60,000 nt of DNA from Takakia lepidozioides (GCA_030704615.1 CM060734.1:43790042-43850041), one strand, 5' to 3'; positions 42,240 through 54,570 are shown, counted from the stretch's first letter. The notes: generated by a model not told the origin, from the letters alone. Translations and numbers: made by a program.

Positions 42240-43494
42240 AATGAGAAAGGTAAAGGGTGGTATTACCTGATACTTACGCTTACAAGTGTCATTCTTTGAT
42301 GTGCAGTTATCTCTAACGTCCCCAGGTTTCACCACTGCCAGTCCGCCGATCAGTGGGGTTGCTGTAATTTGCAGGCTGTCTCCTCCGTGAATCAAATTGC
42401 AAGATCTTGGTGGTGTTGATCTTGGTGTGAAATCCTCTCCCTCGTATTCAGCAGCTGTGATGAACCGCCAGGTGGTCGGCGTTTTCTGCCAGAAATCAAT
42501 GTGTACAATGGGCTGATCCCACTCCCTAACCAGTAAAGAGTCTAACGGATAATACTCGATCACCCCGTTATAAGTGAAGCACCCATTCGTCTTTGAAATG
42601 ACTGGCCGGGTAGATGATCAAATCTGCTCTATTTGCACGACTGTCAACAACGCTCATGCCATGCATTAAGTCGGTGTACGTGATTTGACGATCCAGGGAC
42701 ACAGTAGTACAAAATTGGATGGAATGCAGAAGTAAGGAGTCTGGCCCTTGCACAAGAACTCAAGCCAAAGGGGGTTGATGAGGTCTTCTCCTCTGTGAAA
42801 TGTGTGTGCAGCAGGTCTACCACCAAAGACACAAGAGCTTCAGGAATGCCGAGCGTCTGCCAACTTAGCCCATGTCGATCAAATGCTGTTTGAGATCAGC
42901 AATTGGCTGGATGGTAGATTCCCACAATGAACATCCGTCTGATATTGCAGGCAGGTGTTGTGTCGTTTGGAAATTATCTTCAAGCTGCATGCGTTGAAGC
43001 GAGTCTAGGTGAGACGCACGTTCAAACTCTCTCCGGATGGATCGAAGAAAATACTGGTAACGACGATTGTCCTCCACTAATGGCTGCTGTTCATGTAAGG
43101 CAAGTATGCTCCGTGTCCTGAGGTCATACTCGATTTGGGCTAGGACTTCTTCTGGAACTAGGGCTATCGAGTCGAACTCCCAATCCAAAGGTTCTGGCTG
43201 CCAGGGAGCTTCGTATTCTTTGAATGGGTGAGGATCCGTGATGTCGTCAGGACCAAACAGAGGCGAGCCTGGCTGAATTGTGGTGTTGCTACATATGGTG
43301 TGCACGGGGAGTAGCATAATGGCCGCTAGGTCGGGATGCCGTATACACCGAGCGTTCAGCGTGGCGCACACGCGGGGAGGAAGAACTGGTGCCCACTCCA
43401 GTTGGAGCAGCAAGTGAAGGGACGGATGTGATGGGGTAGCAGGAACACCTGCATCAAGCTGAGACACCATTGCACAGGAAGATGAAACACGCAA
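42240..43494 (-). pseudogene. Hypothetical gene, several frameshifts, unknown function
   Basis: Three consecutive minus-strand frames together look coding. 43494-42865 is rich in charged residues (EVLAQIEYDLRTRSILALHE, YQYFLRSIRREFERASHLD). 42753-42568 contains HSIQFCTTVSLDRQITYTDL and SHFKDEWVLH. 42563-42237 contains NGVIEYYPLDSLLVREWDQP and DFWQKTPTTWRFITAAEYEG. Frames change near 42865-42830 and 42568. It lies directly upstream of G gag on the same strand, where an LTR or leader would be expected, so it might belong to G. I recognise no family. Confidence 0.4.
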
Positions 43495-44295
43495 AAAACT
43501 TGAAGACTTGGAAGCAAAGCAGCGGGAGAGAACAGTGAGAGAAAGTCATCGTGACAGCGATCAGGTTAGTATAACTAAGCAACCCCATCTCCACCACAAC
43601 ATCGGTTTAGGGTTAGATTCTCCTTCCTCTACCTGTCAATGAAGGTGAAGGGGGAATGTAGTTTGGTAAGTAGCGTCGCGAGTGAGGGGGAGATCAACTG
43701 CAGAGGATGCATTGGATACTCTGCCACGCCGACACATCAACAGATATCCAACAGACCTTTCTCTCTCTCCCAGATCATCTATACGTCTCAGCTACACATA
43801 CACACCATGTACACAGGGATGAACACTAAAATAAAACCGCCCCGATTTTCAGCTACGGACACCTTTTATTCAAGAGCCAGCATATATCACTGCTGCGTGT
43901 CGTCATCCCACAGGCGGGAGACCACGTCACTAAATTGCTGACGTTTAACTTGATCAACGGCTATGCCCATTAAGGCGTATCTTCAACGGTATGCCTAAGG
44001 TATAAACTGCATGAGCTCCCAACAGCTCTATACTCAACGAATGGCGGCTAATGAATTCATCTGTCAGGGAGAATTGGGAGAGGGTAGAAAATGGGCCATC
44101 ACAATACTACCTCCCCGGCCTCCCTCAGATAACATCTCTCTTATTGAACAATTTATGAAAAATAAATGGATGAATTTTTAGGGTTATTATGGATGAAAGT
44201 AGATTTCACTATTTGCAAGAGGAGCCACACACGTCTATTGGAGATGTCAAGGCTACTTATAGCCGTTACACGGCACACTTTGTGAACATAAGAGG
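43495..44295. other. Region without recognised features
   Basis: Only short unsupported ORFs (for example a 100-residue frame at 43639-43941) are present. GC content falls towards the AT-rich stretch on the right. I see no gene, LTR end or repeat here. Confidence 0.5.
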
Positions 44296-44361
44296 TAGGG
44301 TAGCTCAACGATAGAGCACCCCACTGAAATTGCGGAAGTCCTAAGTTCAATCCCTAGCCTA
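44296..44361 (+). tRNA. tRNA-like sequence, anticodon position GAA (Phe-like), possibly a SINE head
   Basis: The 66-nt stretch folds as a cloverleaf: acceptor TAGGGTA/TAGCCTA (6 of 7 pairs), a perfect 4-bp D stem GCTC/GAGC, an anticodon stem CCCCA/TGCGG (4 of 5) with loop CTGAAAT, and a T arm around TTCAATC. Pol III A-box-like (TAGCTCAACGATAGAGC) and B-box-like (AGTTCAATCCC) parts are present. Mismatches in three stems suggest a pseudogene or a tRNA-derived SINE and not a working gene. Confidence 0.35.
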
Positions 44362-44879
44362 ATCACGCACAAATTGATCTTTGACGACAAAGAATCAAAC
44401 CGCTACACCGCTACAGTTGGACTACTTACCACTTTTAGTATAATCAAAGGAAGAGAGAGAGAAGACTCCGGCCGAGACCGGCTAGTGCCACGTTGGGGGG
44501 TTGGAAAGTGATGCTACCGGATGAACAACTGCTATGCAAGCATAATATAGAAATCTCATGAAGAATGAAATTTGGATACTTGTTGCAGATCTCCCGACAC
44601 GTAGGAAGGCAAATAGATAATGGGATGGTCGTTAGATTGAAGGTTAGGTTGACAGCCAAGGGTCCTAATTAGTTTCTCATTCATACTTGTCCACCTCATA
44701 TCTATGTTTGAAGCCCAAGCCCCATCTATTTTTTCCCATCTCTAAATTTTTCAGCTGTAGGATTCGTGGTGGGGACATTTGATCCCAACATTTATAGGAT
44801 TGATTTAGCTCATTAAAACAATTACTTAGTACTACTTGCAATTTTGTATAAAACTTCCTAAGCATTTTTCAACCTTTTT

Positions 44880-46880
44880 TTTACATTAAATAGACTACTA
44901 AAACTTTATTTTTTGCTAGTACTAAACTTTGGGAAGTCTATAGAGAGGTTGCAATATTTAAATGAGAGATTTGATATGTCTTAATTACTCTTGTAAATTT
45001 GTTTGTCATTGAATAGTACCAAATTTGCTTACCCTAAATCCTAGTATGTCACCCTAAAAATCTTTTTTGACTATTTGAAGCTCATTATTATTATTTTTTC
45101 CCATTGATTCATTTTATAGGATAGAGTGGTCTGGATTTTTGAATGACATTTTTGTAGATCCTAAACATTATTTCATGTTTGTTTCTTATCTATACTTTAG
45201 CTTAACCCTTAACTTCCTACGCAACCCTTTCCAGGTGGCGCTCTTTAGAGGACCATCCTAACTTTTGCAGATGAACTTTTCTTACATCCATTCCTTCTGA
45301 GCATTTATAGCGCATGAGGTGGCCCACCCGCTCCAATTTATTGCATGCCATTTGGAGCATGCATGCGACCTCCAAATTTTTCTAAAGGGACATGGGTCAA
45401 AAATTTATTGGGTGGAGGGGACTTGACTAGATACGTGGGCCCCCCTCATTGGGCCATTGAAGCATACCAGTGATGCCAAAATTGTTCGGTGCTACTCAAC
45501 CTATTTGAATTTCGGTTTTCACCAAATGGATCTTGTTGAAAATTTTCCTGATGCTTATGGGCATTGTAAGACAACCCCTCACCAAAGGGATTTGGGTAAT
45601 TATGGTTTTGGGGATGACATGGTTTGGAAGAAAGCTTTAGGCTTGAATGTGCTTATTAGGGATGGACATATCAACCCTCACCAAAACACATACAAAGTAG
45701 CATATGCAATAAAATGTTGGTGTGATGTGAAAATTGGCATGCACTTTGCATTTGTACTATACATTATGAAAAATTGGGGTAGCCTTTTTGGAAAATTCAA
45801 AAAGCCCCTCAACATGCTTGGTCAAAGCAAATAAAGGTTTTTTTCAAACCTGCAAAAGAACTTTCCGATAAAAACAATATAATCTCTCAAACTCAACGGT
45901 GAAAATTCCTAAAATTTGGGGAGATGGTGTAAAGGCTAGGTAGGCATATATGTGTACAGTCAATTTTTGTGGGTGAATGCTGGTAGGTGGTTAGCTTCTC
46001 GTCAGTTCCAAGGATAGTAATTTTTTGATGTGAAAAAAATCATTTGTAGGAAGTTAAGGTTAATAACGTAAGCCCAGTACCTCGAAAATATCTTTGTAAT
46101 GTTTATTTTCAGCTCAGTCAAAAATTGCTTTTCTAACTTTGGGGTTGCATACTAGAGTGGTTGGAATATTTAATTGAAAATTTGTATTGGTCCTAAACAC
46201 TCTCTCATTATTTGTGTCATTCATATTGTTGCTTGTTTTAAACCCTAGTATACCCTAAAACGTAGTTTCTACGTTTGAAGCATAATTAATCTTATTTTCC
46301 AGCTTATATGTATGATAGAGTCCTCGGGATATTTACTTGGAAATTCTTATATGTTCCAAACACTCTTCCAAATTTTTTTTTGTTCTTGATAGTACTTTTT
46401 CTTATCCAAACCTCATTCAAATGTTTAAAGTTCATTCAAATCATTTTTCCAGCTTTGGGAATAATACAATTATGGTTAAAATATTACTTTATTGAACATT
46501 TTTATAAGCCATAAACTTTCCTGCATATTTTTGTGTGATTTATACTTTTATTTTCCTAAAACTGTATGCCCCTAAAACCTTATGTCCATGTTTGAAGCTC
46601 GTTAAGAAAGCAAATTCATATTTTGGGGTAATGCATTCAAGGTTGAGATATTTGATTGAAATTCTTATAGGTTCGATGCACTGTTGTTGTTTTTTTTTTT
46701 CCCTCATTGATATTATTTTCTTATCCTAAACCCTACAATACCTCAAAACTTCATATCCCGAAGCGAATCATTGGAAAAATAAATGTACATTGATAGCTTT
46801 GGAGTACAATATTGATAAATAATTTGGTTTGGAGAAATTATTTTGATTGAAAATTTCTAGAGGTTCCATAGATTCTTCCA
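44880..46880. repeat. Degenerate tandem repeat, unit about 150-180 bp, AT-rich
   Basis: Units share an order of blocks: CCTAAAACC...TA, then TTTGAAGCTCATT, then TTTTCCAGCTTTGGG, then AGAGTGGTTGGAATATTTGAT, then TTGAAAATTCTTATAGGTTC, then CTAAACACTCTTCC. About two units lie at 44880-45200 and five at 46090-46880. The stretch between (45200-46090) does not fit and holds an unrelated ORF. Divergence is high, so the array is old. Confidence 0.6.
45457..45834 (+). CDS. Hypothetical ORF inside the AT-rich repeat region
   Basis: A single 125-residue frame starts at a TTG/ATG-type codon. The composition is plausible (FGFHQMDLVENFPDAYGHCK, YGFGDDMVWKKALGLNVLIR), with two related TPHQ/NPHQN segments. 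It interrupts the 160-bp repeat array and may be a fragment of an inserted element. No family is recognised. Confidence 0.25.
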   Translation: MKHTSDAKIVRCYSTYLNFGFHQMDLVENFPDAYGHCKTTPHQRDLGNYGFGDDMVWKKALGLNVLIRDGHINPHQNTYKVAYAIKCWCDVKIGMHFAFVLYIMKNWGSLFGKFKKPLNMLGQSK

Positions 46881-47750
46881 CAATTTATTGATGTTGAGCC
46901 GGATTTCTCATGTGAGTGAGACTTTTTTTATTTTGGTGTACCGTTTTGATTTTGAATTCCCTTCAGTTCGAACTTCGCCTTCCGTTGTATTCATAAATTT
47001 ATATCCATGACTGTTCTTTTGTAGGATTCAGTTTGGATTTGAGACCGGCCATATTTTGTTTTTGCGAAACAAACTATCTTATCAAAGTTCAAGTCTTCAT
47101 TCTTACAAGCTACCTATCTACGTGGAGGCATTTGCAAAAACATATCTTCATGTAACTGACACCCAGTCTTCTCAATGTCGGCCATATGTGTAGATGTTCT
47201 AGTTTTAAGGCTAGGGTGTTTGTGGATGATATTAATGCATTTGTATGGGGGATAGCAGAGTAATTGACAACATTGTACTTGGTAACGACGTTTCATGGAT
47301 ACTTTTGCTAATTAATATATATCCTTTGCATTGTCTAATGTATGTCATTTGACTTTGATGTCGACGTCTAATGAATTTGGAATCATGCAAATTCACTTGA
47401 AATCTGAATCTTGATTCATTACTTCATAATAATATTATTATTTGATTTAAATTAAATACATAATTATATTAAGTTTTGTCCGGATTTAAGCCAAAATTCT
47501 GGAATTAGTTCAAATTGAGTTGTGATATTCACAACGGGAGGGAGTGAATTACATTTTATACTTTCTCATTGGTTGTGAAAATGACATTTGTGATAACGTT
47601 GCTGGCTCTTGCAGCAGAATAAAATCCAAATAGATATTAAAACAACATTTCTATATGGTGATTTAAAAGAAGATATTTTATGCAACAGCCCGATCATGTA
47701 TGAAGCCTGGTTATTGGATTCATTGTGAACATTACAACATCGCCTACACT
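46881..47750. other. AT-rich region without recognised features
   Basis: No coding frame of note, no tRNA and no repeat ends. AT content is high, with runs such as AATAATATTATTATTTGATT (47427). Confidence 0.4.
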
Positions 47751-47756
47751 TGTCCC

Positions 47757-48405
47757 GAAAGATCTTAAGTACTACCATAAGAGAAAAACACTAACACGAA
47801 CCCAACGCCACAACCAAGGAAAATCATGCAAAAAATAAGCATAATAACATCTTGAGCTGTAGCATTAAGAACTACTCTTGCAAAAAAGACTGCAGCTGCA
47901 ATGATCATAGTTGGCCTATGATCATATACTCGAGTTATCCACGAGGCAAAGTATATGAAACAAGGCCCGCAATGTATAAGGATGAGGTGAACGCTTGCAA
48001 TTTTTTATCGTTGTACTTACAGTAGTTGTTTTCGATGGCATGTCGTTCTTGGTACAATACTTGGGGAAAACGTTTGGCTATGAAATCGTCCATTGAGGTA
48101 ACTCCCCCTACCATAAGACAATTGTGAGAAGGAGTGGATATCAACGACGGTTTTCTGATAGGTGATATTGAAAGGAAACTTTGAACAAAGTGGTCTTAAA
48201 AATGAATGTGGAAATTTTGATCAATTTGAAAGCAAACCTAGCGACATTCATTTCAAGATTGGTTAGCAACTTATTTGAAATGTCTATAAGCATACCAGAA
48301 ATTCCGATGTCGTATCCAAACATTAGACCACTTGAAGCTGCGAGTATACATGTCAACATCACGTCGAAGGTGATGCGACCCGTGTACTCGTTGTCCCAAA
48401 ACTGT
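47757..48405 (-). pseudogene. STP-type hexose transporter fragment, tandem copy 1
   Basis: Exon 1 part (48400-48290) reads [20 protein letters not shown] then [12 protein letters not shown], the first membrane segment of sugar/H+ symporters. It ends at a GTATGC donor. After an intron, exon 2 (from about 48110) reads GVTSMDDFIAKRFPQVLYQE and FTSSLYIAGLVS, then shifts frame before the RPTM...AAAVF region and stops near 47757. Only the first ~150 residues of a ~500-residue transporter are present, so it is a truncated pseudogene. Confidence 0.85.
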
Positions 48406-49070
48406 TAAGAACTACCGTAAGAGAAAACACTAACCCGATTCGCGAACCAACGCCCCAACCAAGGAAAATCCTGTAAAAAACGAGCATAGGAACATCTTGA
48501 GCTGCAGCATTAAGAACTACCCCTGCAAGAAAGAGTCCAGCTCCAATGAACATAGTTGGCCTGCAACCATATACACGAGTTGTCCACGAGGCAAAGTATG
48601 TGGAAACAAGGCCTGCAATGTATAAAGATGACGTGAACGTCTGCAATTTCTGATCGTTGTCCTTGCAGTAGTTGTTCTCGATGTCATGCCGTTCTTGGTA
48701 CAACACTTGGGGAAAAAACTTGGCTAGGAAATCGTCCATTGAGGTAACCCCATCTGTCATAAGAAGAACAATTGTGAGAAATGAGTGGATATCATCGACG
48801 GTTTCCTAATAGGTGATTTTGAGAGGAAACTTTGAAAAAAATTGTCTAAAGACTGAATGTGGAAATTTGTATCAATTTGAAAGCAAACCTAGTAACATTC
48901 ACTTCTAGATAAGTTTGCAATTTATTTAAAATGTCCATAAGCATACTAGAAATCCTGATGTCATAGCCAAACATTAGACCACCCGAAACTGCAAGCATGC
49001 ACATCAACACCACGTAAAGGGTGATGCGACCAATATACTCGTTGTTAAATGATCTTCCCACATAAGGCAT
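48406..49070 (-). pseudogene. STP-type hexose transporter fragment, tandem copy 2
   Basis: A start codon at 49070 gives MPYVGRSFNNEYIGRITLYV and [11 protein letters not shown]. The donor GTATGC is kept, but the base before it is A. Exon 2 (from about 48750) is the best preserved: SMDDFLAKFFPQVLYQERHD, FTSSLYIAGLVSTYFASWTT, RVYGCRPTMFIGAGLFLAG and FYRIFLGWGVGS. It then leaves homology with the same extra tail (near 48410-48450) as copy 1. Truncation happened before the duplication. Confidence 0.85.
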
Positions 49071-49599
49071 GGTCATCCTAACCATCCTGTTGAGGAACAA
49101 AAAGATGGACAACCTACAAATTATAAGTTGAATTTTTTTTTTATAAGGTTATTTATCAATGTTGTATATATCTATCTAAACTAGAAACCATAGAGTTGTG
49201 GAGAGAAGAAACAAACAAACCAAACACAAGAGAAAGCAAACAAGAGAGAAGGGGAGACAAAAGCAAGGTGAAAGAGATGTGTCTTTTATGCACTGGCATT
49301 TTTTGCAGCATCTATAGAACTCATTCATCCAGTCTACTCATCAATCCGGTCTACTTTTCGGCCAAAATGGATTTTATCGTCCACATAAAGACGAGTTCTG
49401 TTGATGATTATAGATTGCTCATCCATAGATTACCTATAGCACACCCCATAACACACATCCAGACAAATATGGTACAGTCAAAGTTCCAAGCTCAAAATTG
49501 TAAACTGTTCAACGTCCCGACAGCGCAGGGCTCTTATTGAATGGGACAATGAGTACCAGTCTCGCAGCTGGACTGGATTGCGAAACATTGTCAGGCCCT
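49071..49599. other. Spacer between STP copies 2 and 3
   Basis: This 0.5-kb stretch is absent between copies 1 and 2. It has a poly-T/AT part (49130-49150) and a 114-residue frame (49196-49540) of no recognised family. Confidence 0.4.
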
Positions 49600-50253
49600 G
49601 CCTGCCACCGCCCTCCTTCTCGCCACGTTCGGCACGTTTGGTAAACCCAACGCCCCAACCAATGAAAATCTTGCCAAAAATGAGCAAGAGAACATCTTGA
49701 GCTGTAGCATTAAGAACTACTCCCATAAGAAAGACTCCAGCTGCAATGAATATAGTTGGCCTGCGACCATATACTCGAGTTATCCACGAGGCCCGCAATG
49801 TATAAGGATGAGGTGAACACCTGAATTTTTTGATCATTGTACTTGCAGTAGTTGTTTTCGATGGCATGTCGTTATTGGTACAACACTTCGGGAAAAAAAA
49901 CTTGGCTAGGAAATCGTCCATTGAGGTAATCCTCCCTGCCATAAGAAGAACAATGGTGAGAAATGAATGAATATCATCGACGGTTTTCCTAATAGGTGAT
50001 TTTGAGAGGAAACTCTGAACAAAGTTGTCTAAAGAATAAATGTGGAAATTTGTATCAATTTAAAAGCAAACCTAGCAACATTCACTTCAAGATTGGTTTG
50101 CAATTTATTTAAAATGTCCATAAACATATTAGAAATCCCGATGTCGTAGCCAAACATTAGACCACCCGAAGCTGCAAGCATGCACGTCAACACCACGTAA
50201 AGGGTGATGCGACCGATATACTCGTTGCTAAATGATCTTCCCACGTAAGGCAT
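49600..50253 (-). pseudogene. STP-type hexose transporter fragment, tandem copy 3
   Basis: The start codon at 50253 opens MPYVGRSFSNEYIGRITLYV, then [11 protein letters not shown]. The intron donor has changed from GT to AT (ISNMF in place of IS-intron). Exon 2 (from about 49937) reads TSMDDFLAKFFFPKCC with a one-base insertion, then RVYGRRPTIFIAAGVFL and GKIFIGWGVGFT, and ends in unrelated sequence. The segment KYFASWTT is missing here. Confidence 0.8.
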
Positions 50254-51378
50254 GGTCATCCTAACCATCATGTTGAGGAACAAAAAGATGGGCAACCTAC
50301 AATTGTAAGTTGAAAAATACTTGAGGTTGTAGGTCGTCCACAAGGTTATATTATCAATGTTATATATATCAACAGACTTCCTTAATACCTCATCACAAAT
50401 TCTACAAAACCATTTTAACAAGATAAGTATTGGCTACCTACAATTACGAGATAATTTTTGCTTTGCTAGCTTGAGTACCTAGTGCAAAATAGAGTCCTCT
50501 AGTATCACGTATGGTGTGGTGTATATATAATCTTTGAAATCTCTTCTACTTTATATTTGAGGGAACTTGGGCTTCTATTTGATGGTGTCCATTTTATAAT
50601 AATATTGATAGTGAAATGGTTCTGTGAAATTTGGTAGAGGTTAAGCTTGTGTATGATTAGAGGCCGGGATGAACTACCAAGCAAAGCTAGAAGGTGTCAG
50701 ATGGAAGGATGTATGTGTCTCATGAAGTATATATGTTGAGGATACAAAATAAGAGTGTAAAGAAGTACATTCAGAACCCTATGCAAGAGCATGAGAAAGC
50801 CAACAAATCGAAATATAAAGCAAATGTGGAGGAGTGTCTTGGTATTTGTGAGGGCGTTGTTCTAAATTTTCGTGAGTGGAAGGCATTTGGGGCCTAAGCA
50901 TAGAAGCTTTTGGAAGTTAGGGAGAAGGGAATAGTGGTTTTCCATGACGTTGGGGTCTCTTCAGCTGATATGACTCCAAAAGCTGATTACCACCTCTACA
51001 AAATGGATGATTTGGACTTAAGAGATGTTGTAAATACCCCTGCATGCCTGTAGCTGCAGCAGTGGCAGCCATGAACATGGACTGCTGATGAGCAATCAAT
51101 GCTGCCATTTGTTGCTGTTGTGTTACAAATGGAGCCGCCATGGATGACTGCTCATTGACAATCCCAAAAACCAAACATTGTGAGACATATGTTCCTTGAA
51201 CATGCATGCCCACAACTTAATAGCAACTTCTCAGGATTGACAAACCGTGAAAAAGAACAGAACCCCCATGATAGTGCTTTCTTGGAGTACCTGTCAGATT
51301 TTGGCAATGGGAACAAAACTTGAGGTAAATTTTCTATGGCCATTAGAATTTTTAAAGTATTATTGTCTTTGATTGTGA
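50254..51378. other. Region with only weak coding signals
   Basis: A minus-strand frame at 51213-50917 is Gln/Ala/Met-rich (AAPFVTQQQQMAALIAHQQS), a composition seen in the C-termini of plant ARF-GAP or adaptor proteins. It could be a stray exon, but confidence is low. The rest shows no gene. Confidence 0.3.
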
Positions 51379-53944
51379 TTGACAACAAATAATGAGATGT
51401 TCGAGAGGTCAGGCTTAAAGAAGATCAAGCTTCTCACAAGCCTACGTAGGACATTACCTCCACAGGTGATTAGGCAATTTCAACTTCACGTTGGGTTTCA
51501 TAACCATCCATGTGCCAAGGGCGAGAATAGAGAGGCTGCGGAAAATGCATCAAGCATGATTCAAGAGCACGTTAAGATGAAGCCATGGTCGACCCCGGGA
51601 GCTATTTCCTTGTCAATGGCCCAAAAGCTCTTGATTGATCGAGTTCTTGTGGCTGATGGCACAGAGACAGTACGTCTTGAGGGAGAGGCTTTGGAAGATA
51701 TTCTTGAAGAGTTTGCCCATGTTTGTAGCCCCAATGTGAAAAACAAGGTCGCATCTGCACGTGTCAATTCCATCATGTCCATATGGGAGTTGAAGCGTCT
51801 GAGTACATACCATTTCATTCACAGCAATCTCCTTCCAGGCCAGCATACTTCTCATCTCCCCCATGTTTTCAAGATGTCTGTTGCTGGTCCCGGGAGTGGT
51901 GTTGATCTTGTGCGTCGCATGAGTGAGGGGGATCTACGCACAAGTTGGGTAGTATTTGACCATGTCAAACGCATCAAGGATTGGACAACTCTTGCGTGTC
52001 ATGTCTATGAACCATATGTCAAGCGAATGATGACCATTGCCATTTGCGATATGAAAACAGAGGATGCAGATGCTCAGGTGTTATTCTGGGAGATGATCAA
52101 TGAACAAGCAAAACTTGCTGGCTTGAACAAACCAAATTTTGCTGGCTTCATGGCGGATGCAGCAGGAGCGAATTGGGCTGCTGTTCGAAGGGTTTATGGA
52201 TCTGATCCCAATGTCCCAATGGAAGGTAAAGAAAGAACTTGTTTATATCATTGGGCTGAAAGCCTCCGAAGACACACCAACGACTCCGAAGACACACCAA
52301 CGACTATATCTTGGAGGACTTCCGTGAAAGGCACACTCAGCTCTGTTATGAATGGAAAAATAGTGCTACCTTGGAGGATGCTACAACCACATACATTGCA
52401 ATTCGGGCTTGGTGGCTCTCTTCAGGAGCATGCACAGAAAAGAGTCTGCCAAAACTAGATTCATGGCTTGCATGGTGGCACTACAGATATCGAATGTGGG
52501 GCCAATGGATGAGAGATGACATGGATGTGGAGGCAGATGCAGATATGCCTACCACTAATTTGTCTGAGGCAGTCCATTCTGCTTGGTGGAAGACAGCAGG
52601 CAATGGGAAAAAAATGAAGGTGGATCTATATGAGGCCACCATGCATGACATGTCACGAGCTCTTTTGCAGCAGGCAACATTTTACAGGCACACCACAGGA
52701 AAGACATGGGGGACGGGGCCCGACAAAGAGGAGCTCATGTTGCGTCAAGCAGCTAGATCTAATAGCCCAGCAAAAATGGGTAAGGTTGTACGTGGCATAG
52801 TAGCTGGAACACCCATGCACACAAGGGGGTTCAATTGGAGGGAGACAATCGCACTATTCCAGTCAAACGCAAGTTAGGCGATGAGCATGGTGGGCCAAAC
52901 GAATCTTGGAGGTGTGATATGAATGTAAAGTCTGTTCCAGTGCGCGCCACTGGGATGCCCAGTCCACACCAGCCATCTAGGTTCGTCAGCTCCAAATCAA
53001 GTCATGACATTCCTAGTTCTTCGACTTTCTGTGAGACAAATCCACATGTTGCTATCCCTCCTCAGCCAATGCAATGGGGAAATCCAGTGAGAGAGACACA
53101 AGACTTTTCCGATGCATTGTTCAGGATTCAGCGGACAGGTCCTGCTTCCATGGTTCGTTGTTCTGCCTTGGTTGGAGTTTCTAAAGATAAATGCAAAGCG
53201 CTCATCAGGAAAGGTAAAGGAAGTCCTGCACCTTGCTTCACTGGCAAGTTACTAGCACCGAACATGAAAGAACCAAAACTGCAAGTTTTTTGGTTTTGCC
53301 CCACAGATGTTTTGTCGTGTGTTGGAGGGACCGTGCCATCCTATTGCTTGGGAAAACTGGGTATACCTAACGTGTGGCCTGTGAAGGTTGGAACCAACCT
53401 TACACAAGAAGAGGTGGACAACTTGACCCTTGCAGGTTTTCGACTAGTCCATCCTCCCAACGTTCCTGATCCGAACTTTCCTGTGGGACCACTTCCAGTG
53501 GAACAACATATGCATCAAGGTGTTGTCCTTCCTGTGGGTAAGTATCCCACTACACGCTATGGGGTGCGCATTCGGCGTCGGGATCCGACTCCTCGACACT
53601 TGAGTCGCCAAGAGTCAGCGGATACTCTTATTGCTGAGGTTCGTGGATTCAGAAACGTGCCTCAGCTAGGTTATGGGAGAATTTACCAGCTACAAACAGA
53701 GGGATCTACCAGAGCAGGATTGGTTTACAATGTATACATTGGTTAGTTTCCATCTTGTGATTGTCCCGACTTTGATGAGCTATCTGTCAAGAAGAAAAAA
53801 CAAACATATCTACCTTGTAAGCACATGTACTTCATGTACAACGTGCATCTAGGATGCGCCAGGGCTTATGAGATCCACCAACCTTCCCTTAGCCAGTTAG
53901 AGGTTAGGGCTATGCTAAAGAAGGACCCTAGTTCAACTTCTTAG
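51379..53944 (+). pseudogene. MULE transposase B3, a diverged relative of B1/B2
   Basis: The order matches the B transposase: VGFHNHPCAKGENREAAE, HVKRIKDWTTLACHVYE, GFMADAAGANWAAVRRVYGS, CLYHW, WWHYRYRMWGQWM, NLSEAVHSAW, LIRKGKG, VFWFCPTD, VWPVKVGTNLT, and finally the SWIM finger CDCPDF ... LPCKHMYF (53755-53840). Protein identity to B1 looks about half. Damage: a 20-bp tandem duplication (52267-52306) shifts the frame, a second shift lies near 52830, and a TAG at 53744 precedes the SWIM finger. No divergent methyltransferase gene or palindrome array is visible upstream. Its element ends were not found. Confidence 0.85.
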
Positions 53945-54570
53945 TGACACATGAAATGCACAAAAAAAGAACCTCTAACTTCTGTCGTTCATTTTCATGC
54001 ATGTGACATGTAATTATCTTGTTACTACTTTATTCCAAACATGACACATAGCATTTGTTAGTACAAAAGTTCCTATTTTGGTTAAAATGGAACTTGTGTA
54101 CCTGTCATACAAGTTTTCAAATTATAGAACTGCTTGGCATTACAAACAGACATGCAATGTGGTGGTTCCAAACATGACACATATGCATTTGTTAGTACAA
54201 AAGTCCATATTTTGGTTAATATGAAACTGTTTTCCTTGAATACAAGTTTGCAAACTATTACTTTGGCCAGGGATCTTGTATTCTCTTCAGTTTAAGGTGG
54301 TGCATTAGTTGGAGTTAGTGGTCACATGCATCTTTGACCATTGACTACTGATTTTGTTAGCTAAGATTTTTATTTTATTTTTTCCTATATACATATGATG
54401 TAACATTTGCATATGCAATAAATACGTCGTATTCTATGTTATATAACTCCACTGCATACAATCTACAATGTGTGCATACAAATTTGTCACATGCATATAT
54501 AATAAGGGATTTTATGCATGCATGCACGCAACCTGTGCATATGGAATAGCAACCCCCTACTCTCGCGATA
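53945..54570. other. AT-rich flank of B3
   Basis: No gene. The block CATGACACATA-CATTTGTTAGTACAAAAGT occurs twice (54042-54070 and 54172-54204), followed each time by TATTTTGGTTAA, so there is a ~130-bp direct repeat here. Confidence 0.5.
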
